Source of the DNA: Zygnema cylindricum
Taxonomy: Eukaryota; Streptophyta; Zygnematophyceae; Zygnematales; Zygnemataceae
Assembly: GCA_037447655.1 (NCBI GenBank)
Contig: JBBHKE010000536.1
Location: forward strand, 126,100-190,099
Direction of reading: 5' to 3'
Length of the DNA stretch: 64,000 bases
The notes beneath the pieces are model-generated. The model made no database searches, was not told the origin of the DNA, and saw only the letters and a list, made by a program, of their open reading frames with translations. Of this stretch, positions 42,016-53,534 are shown piece after piece (the first letter of the stretch is position 1; every line of letters begins with the position of its first letter). The position numbers were made by a program, and so were the translations under genes.

Positions 42016-43046
42016 TGAAACTTTGTGTCCTCCATTGGACTACACAGTACAGGAAGCCTCTAGATAGTTATTAACTAACCCACTTTCAATGGCAACCACT
42101 GCTACCTAAGCACAAAATTTGACAGCACCCCTTTGCCGCTTGGACTCCCCTAAGTCCCTAGGAAATAGAATTTTTTAAAACGCCCAACCAAGCGATAAGT
42201 TATAAGCCGGCAAAAATGCCAATTTATACAACCTCTCAAAGAGAGAGAAAACCATCTACCACATTTTTCTAAGTCCTAGCTTCCTCTCACAACCCCTATC
42301 TACTAATTGTACGAACCATTCACAATACTGTATAGTACATAAAAGTACTACTACCGATGTACTTTTTGTACGACCTTTGTACGAGAAGGCCATTGAGCGG
42401 ACGCGTGTCCATTTTCCACTTGTACGTACGTTCCTTGGAATTCCAGCGACCAAATTTTATTTCTCCACGTGGCGCCAGGTCATGCCATGTCACTAAATGC
42501 CAGAGTGACAATTCCGCGATTTCGGCGATGGTGTGCGCCGTTGGATTTAATTCGAAATGTAATCTCAGCCGTTATAAATACTTGCGCGATATTTGTTTCC
42601 TTGTCGAAACTAAATGCGCGGTATCCGTTTCCAAACCGTACCGTGCTGCGTACTTTACAAAAACTGTATCTATGCATGTCGTATATAGTTTCAATTAAAT
42701 GAATTAGTTCATTCATAAATATATAAATATCTATCAAACCCTATAGCATTTAGCATTAGTCCTAAACTAATAGGATAAAGCTGACCGCTACTAGCCAACT
42801 TGACGGACGGCAGGTACCGGGATCAAATCCTAGGTCTATCAAGTATATTTTTAAAAACCTACTAAAAATAACTGCATGTTGAACTAAGGCAGCCATGGAT
42901 CAACCACCCTCTCTATCCTTCAGTGACTATAACAAGTATGGGGGCTAGAGAGAGGAGGTGGAGGCAAGCTGTCCTTCCTTTTCTTTTCCTTTTATACTAA
43001 CATATTTAAACCTAGAAAATACTCTAGAAATCTATTAATTTCAACA
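42016..43046 (-). mobile_element. Copia 3' LTR (1031 bp) of E3
   Basis: TGAAACTTTGTGTCCTCCAT to ATTTCAACA, followed by the CTCCCCTTATTTTCTAG polypurine complement and E3 pol. Minus sense: ATG, then the codons GAG GAC ACA AAG TTT and CA at its end. Confidence 0.9.
42767..42852 (+). promoter_or_regulatory. tRNA-like Pol III cassette in LTR
   Basis: ATAGGATAAAGCTGACCGCT in the box A position, GGGATCAAATCC (box B-like) at about 42819-42830 and a five-T run at 42848-42852. Confidence 0.5.
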
Positions 43047-44911
43047 CTCCCCTTATTTTCTAGTCTAACTTTACCTTTAGTTTTAGTCCACATTTTTTTC
43101 TACAATATTTCAATTTATGAGAGGGCACTAGTTTTGTCATCATATCAGCCGCCATTTCTTCATCAGATCTATATACAAGATTCACAATCTTATTCTCAAC
43201 TTTTTCCCTCACAAAAATCAATCTTATGTCCATATGCTTAGCTTTAAAATGATGTTTTGGATTAGCTGAAATTTGAATGGCAACTTGATTATCACAAAAC
43301 ACTTCATGCACTCCCTCGTTCATATACCCCAATTCTTGCCGCAAGGATTTGACCCACATCAACTCTTTCACGGCTGAACAAGAGGCCATGTACTCAGCCT
43401 CCATAGTAGATTAAGCAACCACCTTTTGTTGCTTACTGTTCCAACAACATGCACCTTCCCAACATACAACACATACCCAAAAGTGCATCTTCTCATAGGT
43501 GCGTCCCCATAACTAGCATCACTCCTAGTAGTGATATCATTGTGCTCCCCTCCCAAATGCAGCCATAACTCTCTAGTTCCCACCAGATATCTCATGACTC
43601 TCTTGGCTGCCTCCCGGTCTCTCTTCCTATGATCATTGAGACTCCTATTGAGCACTCCAATTGCTACCGCTATGTCCGGCCTGGAACAGTTCATAAAATA
43701 GATTAAATTTCCTACAACCTGTCTATAAGGGATAGACTTCATAAACTCTCTTTCCTCTAGACTCATTTGATCATTTAAGATCATCACTTCTCCTTCTACA
43801 CTCCCATCACTTACTTTTTTCAAGTCCATGGGAGTGGTACAACTGTTAGCATTTTCCATCTGGAATTTCTCAAGCATATTACTTATTGCTTCAAGCTTCT
43901 TCCCCATATCTCTCTCCATTTGAATCCCAAAAATATGTTTTGTCTCCCCTAGATCCTTCATATCAAATTTGCTTGTAAAATCTCTCTTTAACTTATAGAT
44001 CTTTTCCAAAGATTTACTCAACACAAGCAGATCATCCACATAAGTTGCAATAAAAATGACACCATTCTCATCTTCAAACATATAGATAGAATGGTCAGAG
44101 CTAATTCGGATATATCCTTGACCGGTGAGAAACTCATCTAGTTTCTTATTCCACTGTCAAGAAACTTGCTTCGGTCCATATAAGGACTTTATGAGCCAGC
44201 AGACTTTGCTCTCTTCTCCTTCTTCCACGAACCCCTCTGGTTGCCTCATGAAAACTTCTTCCTCTAACTCACCATTAAGAAAAGTAGTCTTAATGTCCAT
44301 CTGGTATATTTCCATGTCTTCCACTGCTACCACACTGAGGAGAATCCTTACTGATGGGAACCGAACAACAAGAGCAAAGGTCTCCTCATAGTCAATCCCC
44401 TCTTTTTGGGTGAACCCTTTCGCTACCATATAGCCTTATATCTCTCAATGGTATTATTTAGGTTTAATTTTAATTTAAATTTCCATTTACACCCAATAGG
44501 TTTTCTGTCTGGAGGATAATCCGCTAGTTTCCAAGTGTTTGCTTCTATGATAGAGGCCATCTCATCATTTATGGCTCTTTTCCATCTTTCTTTCTCCAGA
44601 CTATTCACTGCCTCCGAGTAAGACAGAGGCTCATCTGGGTGAGATAGCTTAGTTACCTTATGAGCGGCCTATTTTTCCTGTATTTGTTTGCTGCTCCTTC
44701 TTCCTCCCTCAAACTCCGAAGCTTAAATGGATGGAAGTCTTAGATTTCTCCTCACTGTCTCATCGGATCCCCAGTCTATAGAAGTCGGTTCTGGTCTTAC
44801 GTCTTCTATCTCCTCGAAGTCCATAGGGGTATGTGAGATTTTCGGTGAAGCCCTTGTATCTTAGATCTCCCCTGGATCAGCAATCACGGTTTCACTTATG
44901 TCCCTTTCAGG
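43047..44911 (-). pseudogene. Copia fragment E3 (linker, RT, RNase H)
   Basis: RT (44081-43368) has MFEDENGVIFIATYVDDLLV and DLGETKHIFGIQ; its N-terminal part is at 44608-44157. RNase H (43404-43060) has CDNQVAIQI and KHMDIRLIFVREK. There are several frameshifts, a 12-codon deletion near LEAISNML, and a stop before MEAEYM. It is cut at 44911 by another LTR. Confidence 0.9.
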
Positions 44912-45830
44912 TGAAACTCTGAGACCTCCATAAGTCCTCAGAGTGGACAGCTTCCAAGAAGCCTCTAGGATAACCCTGACCCCATTGTGTTTCAGCGAAA
45001 ACAACTACCAACCAGGCAGACAATAACTCTGACGAAATTCACCCCTGTGAAGACAAGACTCCATTGAGTCGATAACAAGAAGAATCTCTGAATTTGCTCC
45101 CTTGAGCAGTAAGTTATGGAGGGTCAAAGTTGACCTTTTGTACAGAAGCTCTCTGGGAGAGAGGGTCCTATCTCCTAATTTTTTCTAAGTCCTATCTCTC
45201 TCACAGACTCTATCTACTGATGTACGAAGCCAATCAAATTACAGCTTCGTACACAAAAGTACAGCTGTCGGTGTACTTTTTGTACGGATATTGTACGACA
45301 TGGCCTAAATGTCGACACGTGGTATGTCCGGATTAGCTCCCTTAGTCCTCGGAGATGCCGCGATCCAATGTCATTCCGCCACGTGTCATCCGATGTGGCG
45401 ATGACCACAATCCGCCGAAATCCTCTTCCGCGATATCGGCGTTAAGTCCGATTGTCCGATTAAATTCACATTTAATCGTAGCCGTAATAAATACATGCGC
45501 GATATTCGTTTCATTAAAGAAATAAATGTGCAGAATTGGTTTCTTATCCGTAGCGTAATCCGTACTTTTACATTACTAGATCTATGTATCCCGTAAACAG
45601 TTACAGTAAAACGAATTATTATTCCTAATAATGTTTAATTCATTATCAAACTATATAGTATGTAATACTACCTCTAGAGCTAACGGCTAAGGCTACCGGC
45701 TACCGGCTGTCTGCCGGCCGGTAGGTACCAGGTTCAAATCGTGTGGCCGGCACAATCATTTTGGTAAATAAACCCCTAACTAATATATATTTCTCGTAAA
45801 CCTCTGGATAGCCTAGGTAGCCATGGCCTG
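44912..45830 (-). mobile_element. Partial copia LTR
   Basis: TGAAACTCTGAGACCTCCAT through the GTACG-rich centre (45220-45300), CCACGTGTC, the tRNA-like cassette and GTAGCCATGGCC. The terminal part (TCAGTGACTACAA to CAACA) is absent or replaced by the coding-like sequence that begins at about 45825. Confidence 0.75.
45671..45763 (+). promoter_or_regulatory. tRNA-like Pol III cassette in LTR
   Basis: CTCTAGAGCTAACGGCTAAG (box A region), GGTTCAAATCG at 45731-45741 (box B) and TTTT at about 45759-45762. The short unit CTACCGGCTACCGGCT is a local duplication. Confidence 0.55.
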
Positions 45831-46109
45831 TGGAAATCTTTCACACAATCCGAGATAAACAAGTATTACGGGAGAGCAATCCCAGATGACTTCGAAACTA
45901 CCCTCCTCGCACTGATGGTCAATTATCTTGCTGGGGGGCGCTTTAGCATATTACAAAGAGCGACAACCCCTTCGATGGCTCGCAGCATCAAGATTTCAGA
46001 CCCGATCCTCGATGCGGCAGTCTTGCAAGCGGAAGCCGACTTGGATGCAGTTGTAGTCGCTCCTGTCACACCCACCTTCATAGATGACATACCTTCACAG
46101 ATGATATGA
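45825..46109 (+). pseudogene. Coding-like fragment of an unknown protein
   Basis: A 94-codon frame with balanced composition: WKSFTQSEINKYYGRAIPDD, then FETTLLALMVNYLAGGRF, then an Ala/Val-rich end (DPILDAAVLQAEADLDAVVV) and a stop. It has no start codon of its own before the ATG at 45915 and abuts a truncated LTR, so it is a fragment. I do not recognise the family. Confidence 0.45.
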
Positions 46110-46234
46110 AACTGCAGACACATGTGGTAAAGGCATAGATGTCCCGTGCGCATTATATGCACGAAAGGAATGCGCAAATCATACTCACGATACGCATTTA
46201 ACGATGATGAAAATGTAATAAAATGCGTACCAAA

Positions 46235-46740
46235 CTATGTACCTGTACTTTTTTGTACATTTGCATACAGTCTTCGTACATTTTAGTACTTTTAGGGTTA
46301 TTAATGGGAGATTGATCAATTTTAGGGTACATTCTTGTGCATTCTCATGTATTTCTGTTAAACAACTAGCTTTTATTCGTACATTTACGTACAATGTTTG
46401 TATTATTTCGTACTCTTGACGGTTATTATTTTGAGTGTTTTAGGGTACATTTTCGTACGTTTACGTATATTTCAGTTATACGTACTTACATCTTTTCTAC
46501 ATCTACGTACAACGTCTGTATATTTCAGTACTTTTAGGGTTATTGAAAGGGGGAATTTAGGGTGTTTAGGGTACTTCCCTTGCATTTCGTACTTTCGTGT
46601 ATATTTCAATACTTTTAAGGTTGTTGAAAGGGGGAATTTATGGTGTTTAGGGTACTTCCCTTGCATTTCGTACATTCCGGTAAATTACAGTACAACTGCC
46701 TTGCATTACGTTCTAGGATTTTTTAAGGATATTTTAGTGT
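46235..46740. repeat. Degenerate tandem repeat; best pair has an 81-bp unit
   Basis: 46519-46599 and 46600-46680 are adjacent near-identical 81-bp units containing GGTGTTTAGGGTACTTCCCT. Weaker copies with 'TTTAGGGTACATT' and 'TACTTTTAGGGTTATT' extend left to 46235. The TTTAGGG strings are not arranged as telomere repeats. 46741-47117 holds nothing else. Confidence 0.8.
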
Positions 46741-47117
46741 TAAGGTGACGGTTTCGGTACCTGTTCGTATATCATTCAACGAAAACTAACGAACGGTATG
46801 AAAGTAACGAATACTACGTAAAAAACGTGAAAAGGGCGAGATTCGTACGAATATGACAATTAGGGGCAAAGACATGTTGCCTTCGGAGGATTCAAATCCA
46901 CCAAAATCAACAAAAAAATCTTTCCCGAGGATATCCTCTGGCGCTCCTTTTGCTATCCATTGATCTTCGCTTAAAAATGCGTTTAAAACATAATGTCGCA
47001 ATTTGTACAATTTAGAAGTACGCATGCATAGATCGTAATATTTAAGTACGTTTCTACAAATCGTATATTTCGTCTGTCCGTACATATGTCCAAGCCTACG
47101 TGGTACAGTACAATACC

Positions 47118-47336
47118 GTACACCGTGTATGGCTATTAGGGTTAATGTTTATTTTGACACTTAAAACATCTTTTATCCGTACACACATGTCGGATTATCC
47201 GACGGTTGCGATAGAAATGCAAGATTATTAGCTTCCAATTGGCGGTCTCAAATTAAAAATGGGACAGGTGTGTACGGAGAAAAGATGTTTAAAGTGGCGT
47301 AAAAATTATTAACCCTAAAAGCGATGCACGGTGTAC
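47118..47336. mobile_element. MITE family A copy A4
   Basis: GTACACCGTGTATGGCTATT ... AGCGATGCACGGTGTAC, with inner arms ACTTAAAACATCTTTTATCC / GGAGAAAAGATGTTTAAAGT. About 219 bp. Confidence 0.88.
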
Positions 47337-47533
47337 AGTATTCGTCGCAATAATGTACGTAGGCGATAGGTGCCTTGCTAGCATGACGTGATGGATGAGT
47401 CATCAACTTCTGATGGACGAGATCGCTGACTCGGATACCGATTCCTGCATTTGAAAACTGTATCGCTTGTGGCCAATAATAGGACAGCTGGCGGATTACG
47501 TGGGCGTCTCGTGCAATAAACGCGTCATCTGCA

Positions 47534-47754
47534 GTACACCGTGAATCGCTATTAGTGTTTTTGTTTTTTTCTCATAAAACATCTTTTCTCCGTACACTAT
47601 TGTTGGATTGTGGATCTGACGGTGGAGATAGAATGGTAAGATTCTCAGCTTCCGGTTGGCGGTCTCAAATTGAAAATTGGACAAGTGTGTACGAAGAAAA
47701 TATATTTTAACTTCTGAAAAAAATATTAGCCCTAATAGCGATTCAAGTTGTACG
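47534..47754. mobile_element. MITE family A copy A5
   Basis: GTACACCGTGAATCGCTATT ... AATAGCGATTCAAGTTGTAC; inner arms with ACATCTTTTCTCCGTACAC. The second family A copy within 420 bases. Confidence 0.88.
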
Positions 47755-47927
47755 GCCCAATTAGAATCACATCGCCAATTGGATGTTGACTGATAGCCTG
47801 TTCCCACCGAAGAATTTGTAACTTTTTGCCCATTCTGATGATTTTCCCAAAACTCAAACGGGTCTTGTTCACACCAAAATTTTGGCACGTAACTCCGATT
47901 GAAGGTGTCCTGTGACACGTCACACTC

Positions 47928-48135
47928 TTTGACGTCATCAAACAAAGGCGCGAAAACAAACCTGCAGATTTTCAAACTTACCTCTCCTTTCAGCAGTTGC
48001 CTCTTTTACTAGATTATTGGTCGCCATTTCCGCCTGTTTTATGCCTCCGTTCCGTTAATTTCAAAACATTCCAGGTTTTCGTCCCTCACCACCGTATCGT
48101 GTCTACTTGTGGTTCTTTTTTGCTTGGTAAGTTAC
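47928..48135 (+). promoter_or_regulatory. Candidate host promoter with CRE- and E2F-type sites, and first exon
   Basis: TTTGACGTCATCAAA (CRE palindrome) at about 47929-47943, then GGCGCGAAAA at 47948-47957, the complement of an E2F site TTTTCGCGCC. A CT-rich leader-like stretch follows and ends in TTGCTTG|GTAAGT at about 48117-48129, a good 5' splice site. This would fit an untranslated first exon of a cell-cycle-type gene. No coding exon is identified downstream. Confidence 0.35.
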
Positions 48136-48719
48136 TTAACTTTTACCTTATCTTTTTTTTAGTTCATTGTATATACACTGTATGATTACATATGTATTTC
48201 TTTTTGTATGTCGTATATTCACAATAAAAAAAATTAATGCGGTTTCCTCTGTACATTTGTCGACGAAAAATTGACATATTGTACGAAAAAATGACATATT
48301 GTTTTTACTGGATGAGAAGCTTTTTAGGGTTTTTCAATTTTGTTATGGCTTTACTTCATGTTAAGCTTTTCAATTTTTAGCTGCACCCTTCCTGCCCTTT
48401 TATAAGTGTTTTTTAAGATTTTCTTAGGGTTATTCTAGTTTTTTAGCTTAAAAAGAATCTGTTATAAGCACTGACGAAAAGGTAACTTCTGCATACTTCT
48501 GCATATTCTTCAGCATATTTTGTTTTTTTTTGTATTACTGTGAATGATTACCATATATTCTATGTGAACTTTTACGCTTTTCTATGTTTCCGTTTATTTG
48601 TGGTTTTTCATTTTATCTGGCTAGAGGAATTTATTTCACCTTTTTAACCGAGAGTTATTGAGTTGTTGAGTGGAGAGGATGAAAAGAATGGAGGAATTGT
48701 TACGGAAATCCAGCAAAGG

Positions 48720-48835
48720 TTAAGCACGTAGGAAAAAACGAAAAAGAAAGGGAAAAAGAAAAGGGAAAAAAAAGGGAAAAAAAAAGGGAAAAAGAAAAGT
48801 GAAAAGGAAAGGGAAAAGGAAAGAGGAAATTCGAC
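48720..48835 (+). repeat. A/G-only low-complexity tract
   Basis: (A)n(G)3 repeats over about 115 bases with almost no pyrimidine. The minus strand gives a Phe/Ser-rich spurious frame. 48136-48719 and 48836-49193 are AT-rich with no recognisable element. Confidence 0.9.
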
Positions 48836-49193
48836 CACGACCGTCTCTCAGATGTGTTAAGATGTTCTGTGTCTTGGCTAGTTAAAAAAAATGAGTGAAA
48901 GGAATTTTTTTGTATCCAATAGCTGAAGCCATGAATTTTAACTTCATTTTTGTAGAATGTAGCCATAGAAATCAGCAACGATTGGACATTCTTTTTTCTT
49001 TTTTCCATTTTTTTTTCCATTGATGGAGGCAAATGTGCCAAATAAATGATATCAAACTGTGTAAACATCTCTATGTCTAATTAACTACCACAAAAAGCTA
49101 AATAAACCGAAGCTAAAAAAACTGAAGGTAAAAAACTGAAGGTAAAAAACTGAATTCCTTTAATCAGAAGTCAATAAAATGATAAGCATTTGT

Positions 49194-49285
49194 TTAAAAG
49201 ACATCTCTGCTTCGCAAAGAAGTTGGCGTCAATGGTCGGACAATATCTCCATCCTCGTCAGTCTGTCTATCAATATTAATCTGCA
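49194..49285 (-). CDS. Candidate terminal exon of a host gene
   Basis: On the minus strand a long T run and CAG (a good 3' splice site) at about 49286-49298 is followed by codons for QINIDRQTDEDGDIVRPLTP then TSLRSRDVF and a stop at 49194-49196. The polar, non-repetitive composition stands out from the AT-rich surroundings. No upstream exon is recognisable because the satellite begins there. Confidence 0.3.
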
Positions 49286-49559
49286 CTGAAAAAAAAAGAC
49301 ATTATTGTTTAACGATAAATTACGTCTTTTCTTTGGAAAATATCATGCGACTGACTGAGGAAGTACAGCTTTGCTTTCTGTTAAACGACATGACTGACTT
49401 CATTGATTCACAAAACTCACTTTCAAACATTGATTTACAAATCTCACTTTTACATATCAATTTATACAAAACTCATTATTGATTCACAAAATTCAACTCA
49501 CGACGTAAAAAAAATGCACCATATTTTCCTGGCAAAGTTCTAATAACCATTACATATGT

Positions 49560-52345
49560 GAATACATGATATTTTCACACTACAATTACTAATTATACAG
49601 ACTAATAACTGTACTAATACTGATTATATAGTAACTGTCCTAAGACTACGTATACATTAGTAGAAACTGTCCTTGTACTAATTTTAAAATACTAATAACT
49701 GCACTAACACTCATATATAGACTAATAACTGTATTCACACTAATTATACACACTTATAGCTGTACTAACACAAATTATCCAAACTAAAACTGTGCTAAGA
49801 CTAATTAAACAGACTAATAACTGTTCTAATACTAATTATAAAGACTGATAAACGTGTTAATACTAATTAAACAGCAATAATAACTGTACTAATACTAATT
49901 ATACAAACTAATAACTGAACCAATACCGATCATACAAACTACTAACTGTAAAACACTAATTATACATACTAAAAAATGTACTAATACTTATTTTACAAAC
50001 TAATAACTGTGCTAATACTAATGTTAAAGATTAATAATTGTACGAAACTAACGATACAAACTCATAATTGTATTCATACTGATTACACATACTAATGACT
50101 TTCCTAATACTGACTATACGTACTATTAGCTTTAGTCATACTGGTAATACACAAATAATTAGTACGAATATTTCGTATTAGTATAGTTATTTGTCTACAT
50201 AAGTAGTATTAGTACAGTTATTAGTGTGTATGATTATTATTAGAACAGTAGTTAGTCTGTATATTTAGTATTATTACAGTGCTTAACTTGTATAGTTAGT
50301 ATTAGTATTAGTATAGTGCTTTATCTGTATATTTCGTATTACTAGCCTTTGTAGTCTGTATCATTAGGATTATTATTGGGATTAGTACAGTTATTAGTAA
50401 TGTTTAAATAGTACTATGAAAGTTATTAGCAATGTATCATTTCTATGAGTACTAATACAAATTGTTTCATAACTGTGCTAACACTAAATCTACAAATCTA
50501 CAAACTGATAGTTGTAACAATACTTATTATACAAAATGTACTAATACAACTTGCATGAACTAAAAATGTGTTGATACTAATTAAACAGACAAAGAAATGT
50601 ACTGATAATAATCTTACAGACTAATAACTGTGATAGTAGTAATTATAGATACTAAAAACTGTACTGATAAGAAATGTACAGTCTAGTAACTGTACAGACT
50701 AATAACTGTGTTAATACAATTGATACAGGCGAATAGATGTACTAATACTAATTATACATTACTAACAACCGTACTAACACTAATTATAGAGGGTAATAAC
50801 TGTGCGAGCATTAATCATAAAGACTAGTAACTGGATTGTAACTGGATTGTACCAGTACTAGTTATACATACTAATAATTGTGCTAATACTAATTATACAG
50901 ACTAATAACTATACTAATTGATTATACATACTAAAAACTGTACTAGCACTAATTATACATAAATTATACACAGTAACAACTGTACTAATCCTAACTACAC
51001 AAACCAAAATCTGAGTTAATACTAATTATACAACAAATAATTGTAAAAATTCTGATTACAAAATAATTGTCCTAATACTAATTATACATTACTAAAAACA
51101 GTCATAATACTAATTATACAGTACTAGTAACTGCGCTAACACTAATTATATAGACTAATAACTGTACTCACACTAATTATACGCACTTATAGTTGTACTA
51201 ACACTAATTATACAAACTAAAACTGTGCTAAGACTAATAGCACACTAATAATACAGACTAATAACTGAAAAAATACTAATTATACAGACTCACTGTTCTA
51301 ATACTAATTATACAAACTAATATCTGTGTTAATAACAATTAAAAAATATTTTTAACTTTATTAACACCTGGTAATACACAAATAATTAGTACGAATATTT
51401 CGTATTAGTATAGTTATTTGTCTACATAAGTAGTATTAGTACAGTTATTAGTGTATATGATTATTATTAGAACAGTACTTAGTCTGTATATTTAGTATTA
51501 TTACAGTGCTTAACCTATACAATTATTGGTGTGTATCATTATTATTAGAACAATAGCTAATCTGTATATTTAGTATTTTTACGGTGCTTTACCTGTATAT
51601 TTAGTATTAGTACAGTGCTTCATCTGTATATATTTCGTATTACTAGCCTTTGTAGTCTGTATAATTAGGACTATTATTGGGATTAATACAGTTATTAGTA
51701 ATGTAGAATTAGTGTTAGGACTTTTATTACTAATGCATAATTAGTAATTGCACAGTTATTAGTAAGGTCAATCAGTATTAGAACAGTTATAAGTATCTAT
51801 AACCAGTATTGGTAAAGCTATTAGTCTGTATAATCAATATAAGTACCATTATGAGTTTGTACAATCATTATTGGTACACTTATTACTCGGTATAATTAGG
51901 ATTCATACATTAATTAATCTGTATAGTTAGTGTTAGTACAGTTTTTAGTAATGTTGAATTAGTATCAGGACAGTTATTAGCAATGTATCTTTTCTATCAG
52001 TACTAATACTAATTATTTCATAACTGTACTAACACCAAATCTACAGACTAATAACTGTAAAAATACTTATTATACAAAATGTACTAATGCAGCTTGCATG
52101 AACTAATAATGTGCTAATACTAATTAAACAGTAATTGTACAGGCTAATAACTGTACTATTACTAATTCTACAGACTAATAATTGTGTTAATACAAATGAT
52201 ACAGACGAATACCTGTACTAATACTAATTATACATTACTACCAACTGTACTAACACTAATTATACAGGGTAATAACTGTACGAGCACTAATTATAAAGAC
52301 TAGTAACTGGATTGTTCTAGTACTAGTTATACATACTAATAACAG
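49560..52345. repeat. AT-rich satellite, roughly 31-bp unit, with strand switches and a higher-order duplication
   Basis: Degenerate repeats of about ACTAATAACTGTACTAATAC plus TAATTATACAG. Forward orientation at about 49560-50140, reversed 50155-50440, forward 50440-51360, reversed 51370-51990, forward 51990-52345. A larger unit is repeated: CTGGTAATACACAAATAATT occurs at 50141 and 51368 and similarity continues for about 1 kb (GCATGAACTAA, AGGGTAATAACTG, TAGTAACTGGATTGT in the same order). No ORFs. Confidence 0.9.
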
Positions 52346-52839
52346 TGCCATGTGTACGGTTTTAGTACCATGTGTACGGGGACTTTGATTTGTTTTTAAT
52401 TATGATGGAGGTTGTGACGCGGAGATATTATTTTACGTTGAAGTGGATTTGCGGCGTGGATTTTATCACTTTTGATTTCAAGATATCATCGTAGATTTAC
52501 ACTTCAGTTTGGAACGGCAGTTACGCCATCTTTTGAAATTGATCATTCGAATGGTGACGTGCCATCTGGTACAGCTGAATTTTGAGTGGTGACTAACTTA
52601 CAATTCGCAATGGATGTTACGTGTGAGAGGGGGCGACAAAATCGGGAGTTACGCTTGCCGTGATCCTCCCAGTAAAAAGAAAGAAAAAATACTTAATTTG
52701 TGTACGGCTAAATTGGAAGTGTTACATTTTTGTCCGCATTAATATTCAATCTTGTACTTTTGTACGGTGACATGTTTAAGAGGGGGCGGCTAAAATCGGT
52801 GGCGGGGCATTCCACCGCTTCTCCTAATAAGAAGGGGAT

Positions 52840-53534
52840 TGTTAGGATTATTGGAAGAATCGGCGGTTGATATGTGGAGAATTGGTCGTCCGCGAGTTCG
52901 TTGATGTTTTGGTTCGCGTGGCGCGATTCGATCTTGAGTATGGTTTCGCGATTTGCATCGGAGTACTTTTGGTTCATTCAATGTACGACGGTTTTGTACC
53001 TGCCGGTACATATAGTATTTACGTATAGTGGTTCAGTTTGGGTTTTGTCTGTTTTGTATTGTCTTGTACGCCATGTATGTTATTTAGTCCGTTGTCTGTA
53101 TTATGTTCGTTTTAGTGCGCGCCATTCTATTTCGGCGCTATAATGTTTTGTTAGGCGCACGTCCGCCTGTGGACTTTGGCGCCCTTCTATTTGTGTTTAG
53201 TTGTCTTCAGTTGGTGGTGTTAGTGGTTGTTAGTTGTCGGTGTTAGGAAAGTATTTTAGTGAGTGTTTTCCATCAGTTTTGTATGCAGTCTGGGGAGATG
53301 CATCATGCAGTCTTTAGGAAGAGATGCATCATGTGTCTGCAAGGAGGACACATTATAAAGTGAGAGAGGGAGAGGTTGTATTGAAAAGCTAAGGCTTAAC
53401 ATATTGATATTTGGCCTTTATGATTTCTGTGAGCTGTGAGTGTTTTATGTGTAAGAATGTTTATTCAAAGCTTCCATTGTGATATTGATATTTATTTGTG
53501 AGCATCTATCGGAGCACTTGATCGATTTTTAACA
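52840..53534 (+). mobile_element. Candidate LTR of another retroelement family
   Basis: TGTTAGGATT ... TTTTTAACA (695 bp) has short inverted ends and is preceded by a polypurine-like AAGAAGGGGAT. It contains CATTATAAAGTGAGAGAGGG (TATA-like) at about 53350 and a duplicated AGATGCATCATG. No matching second copy is in the window and the 5-mers do not match, so this is a structural guess. 52346-52839 holds only AT-rich DNA; AGAGGGGGCG recurs at about 52626 and 52781. Confidence 0.35.

Noticed and set aside
46235-46740. Interstitial telomere repeat
   Set aside because: TTTAGGG appears only as scattered single copies in an 81-bp unit, never in tandem.
49560-52345. CRISPR-like array
   Set aside because: Units are degenerate, adjoin without unique spacers and change orientation; the genome is eukaryotic.
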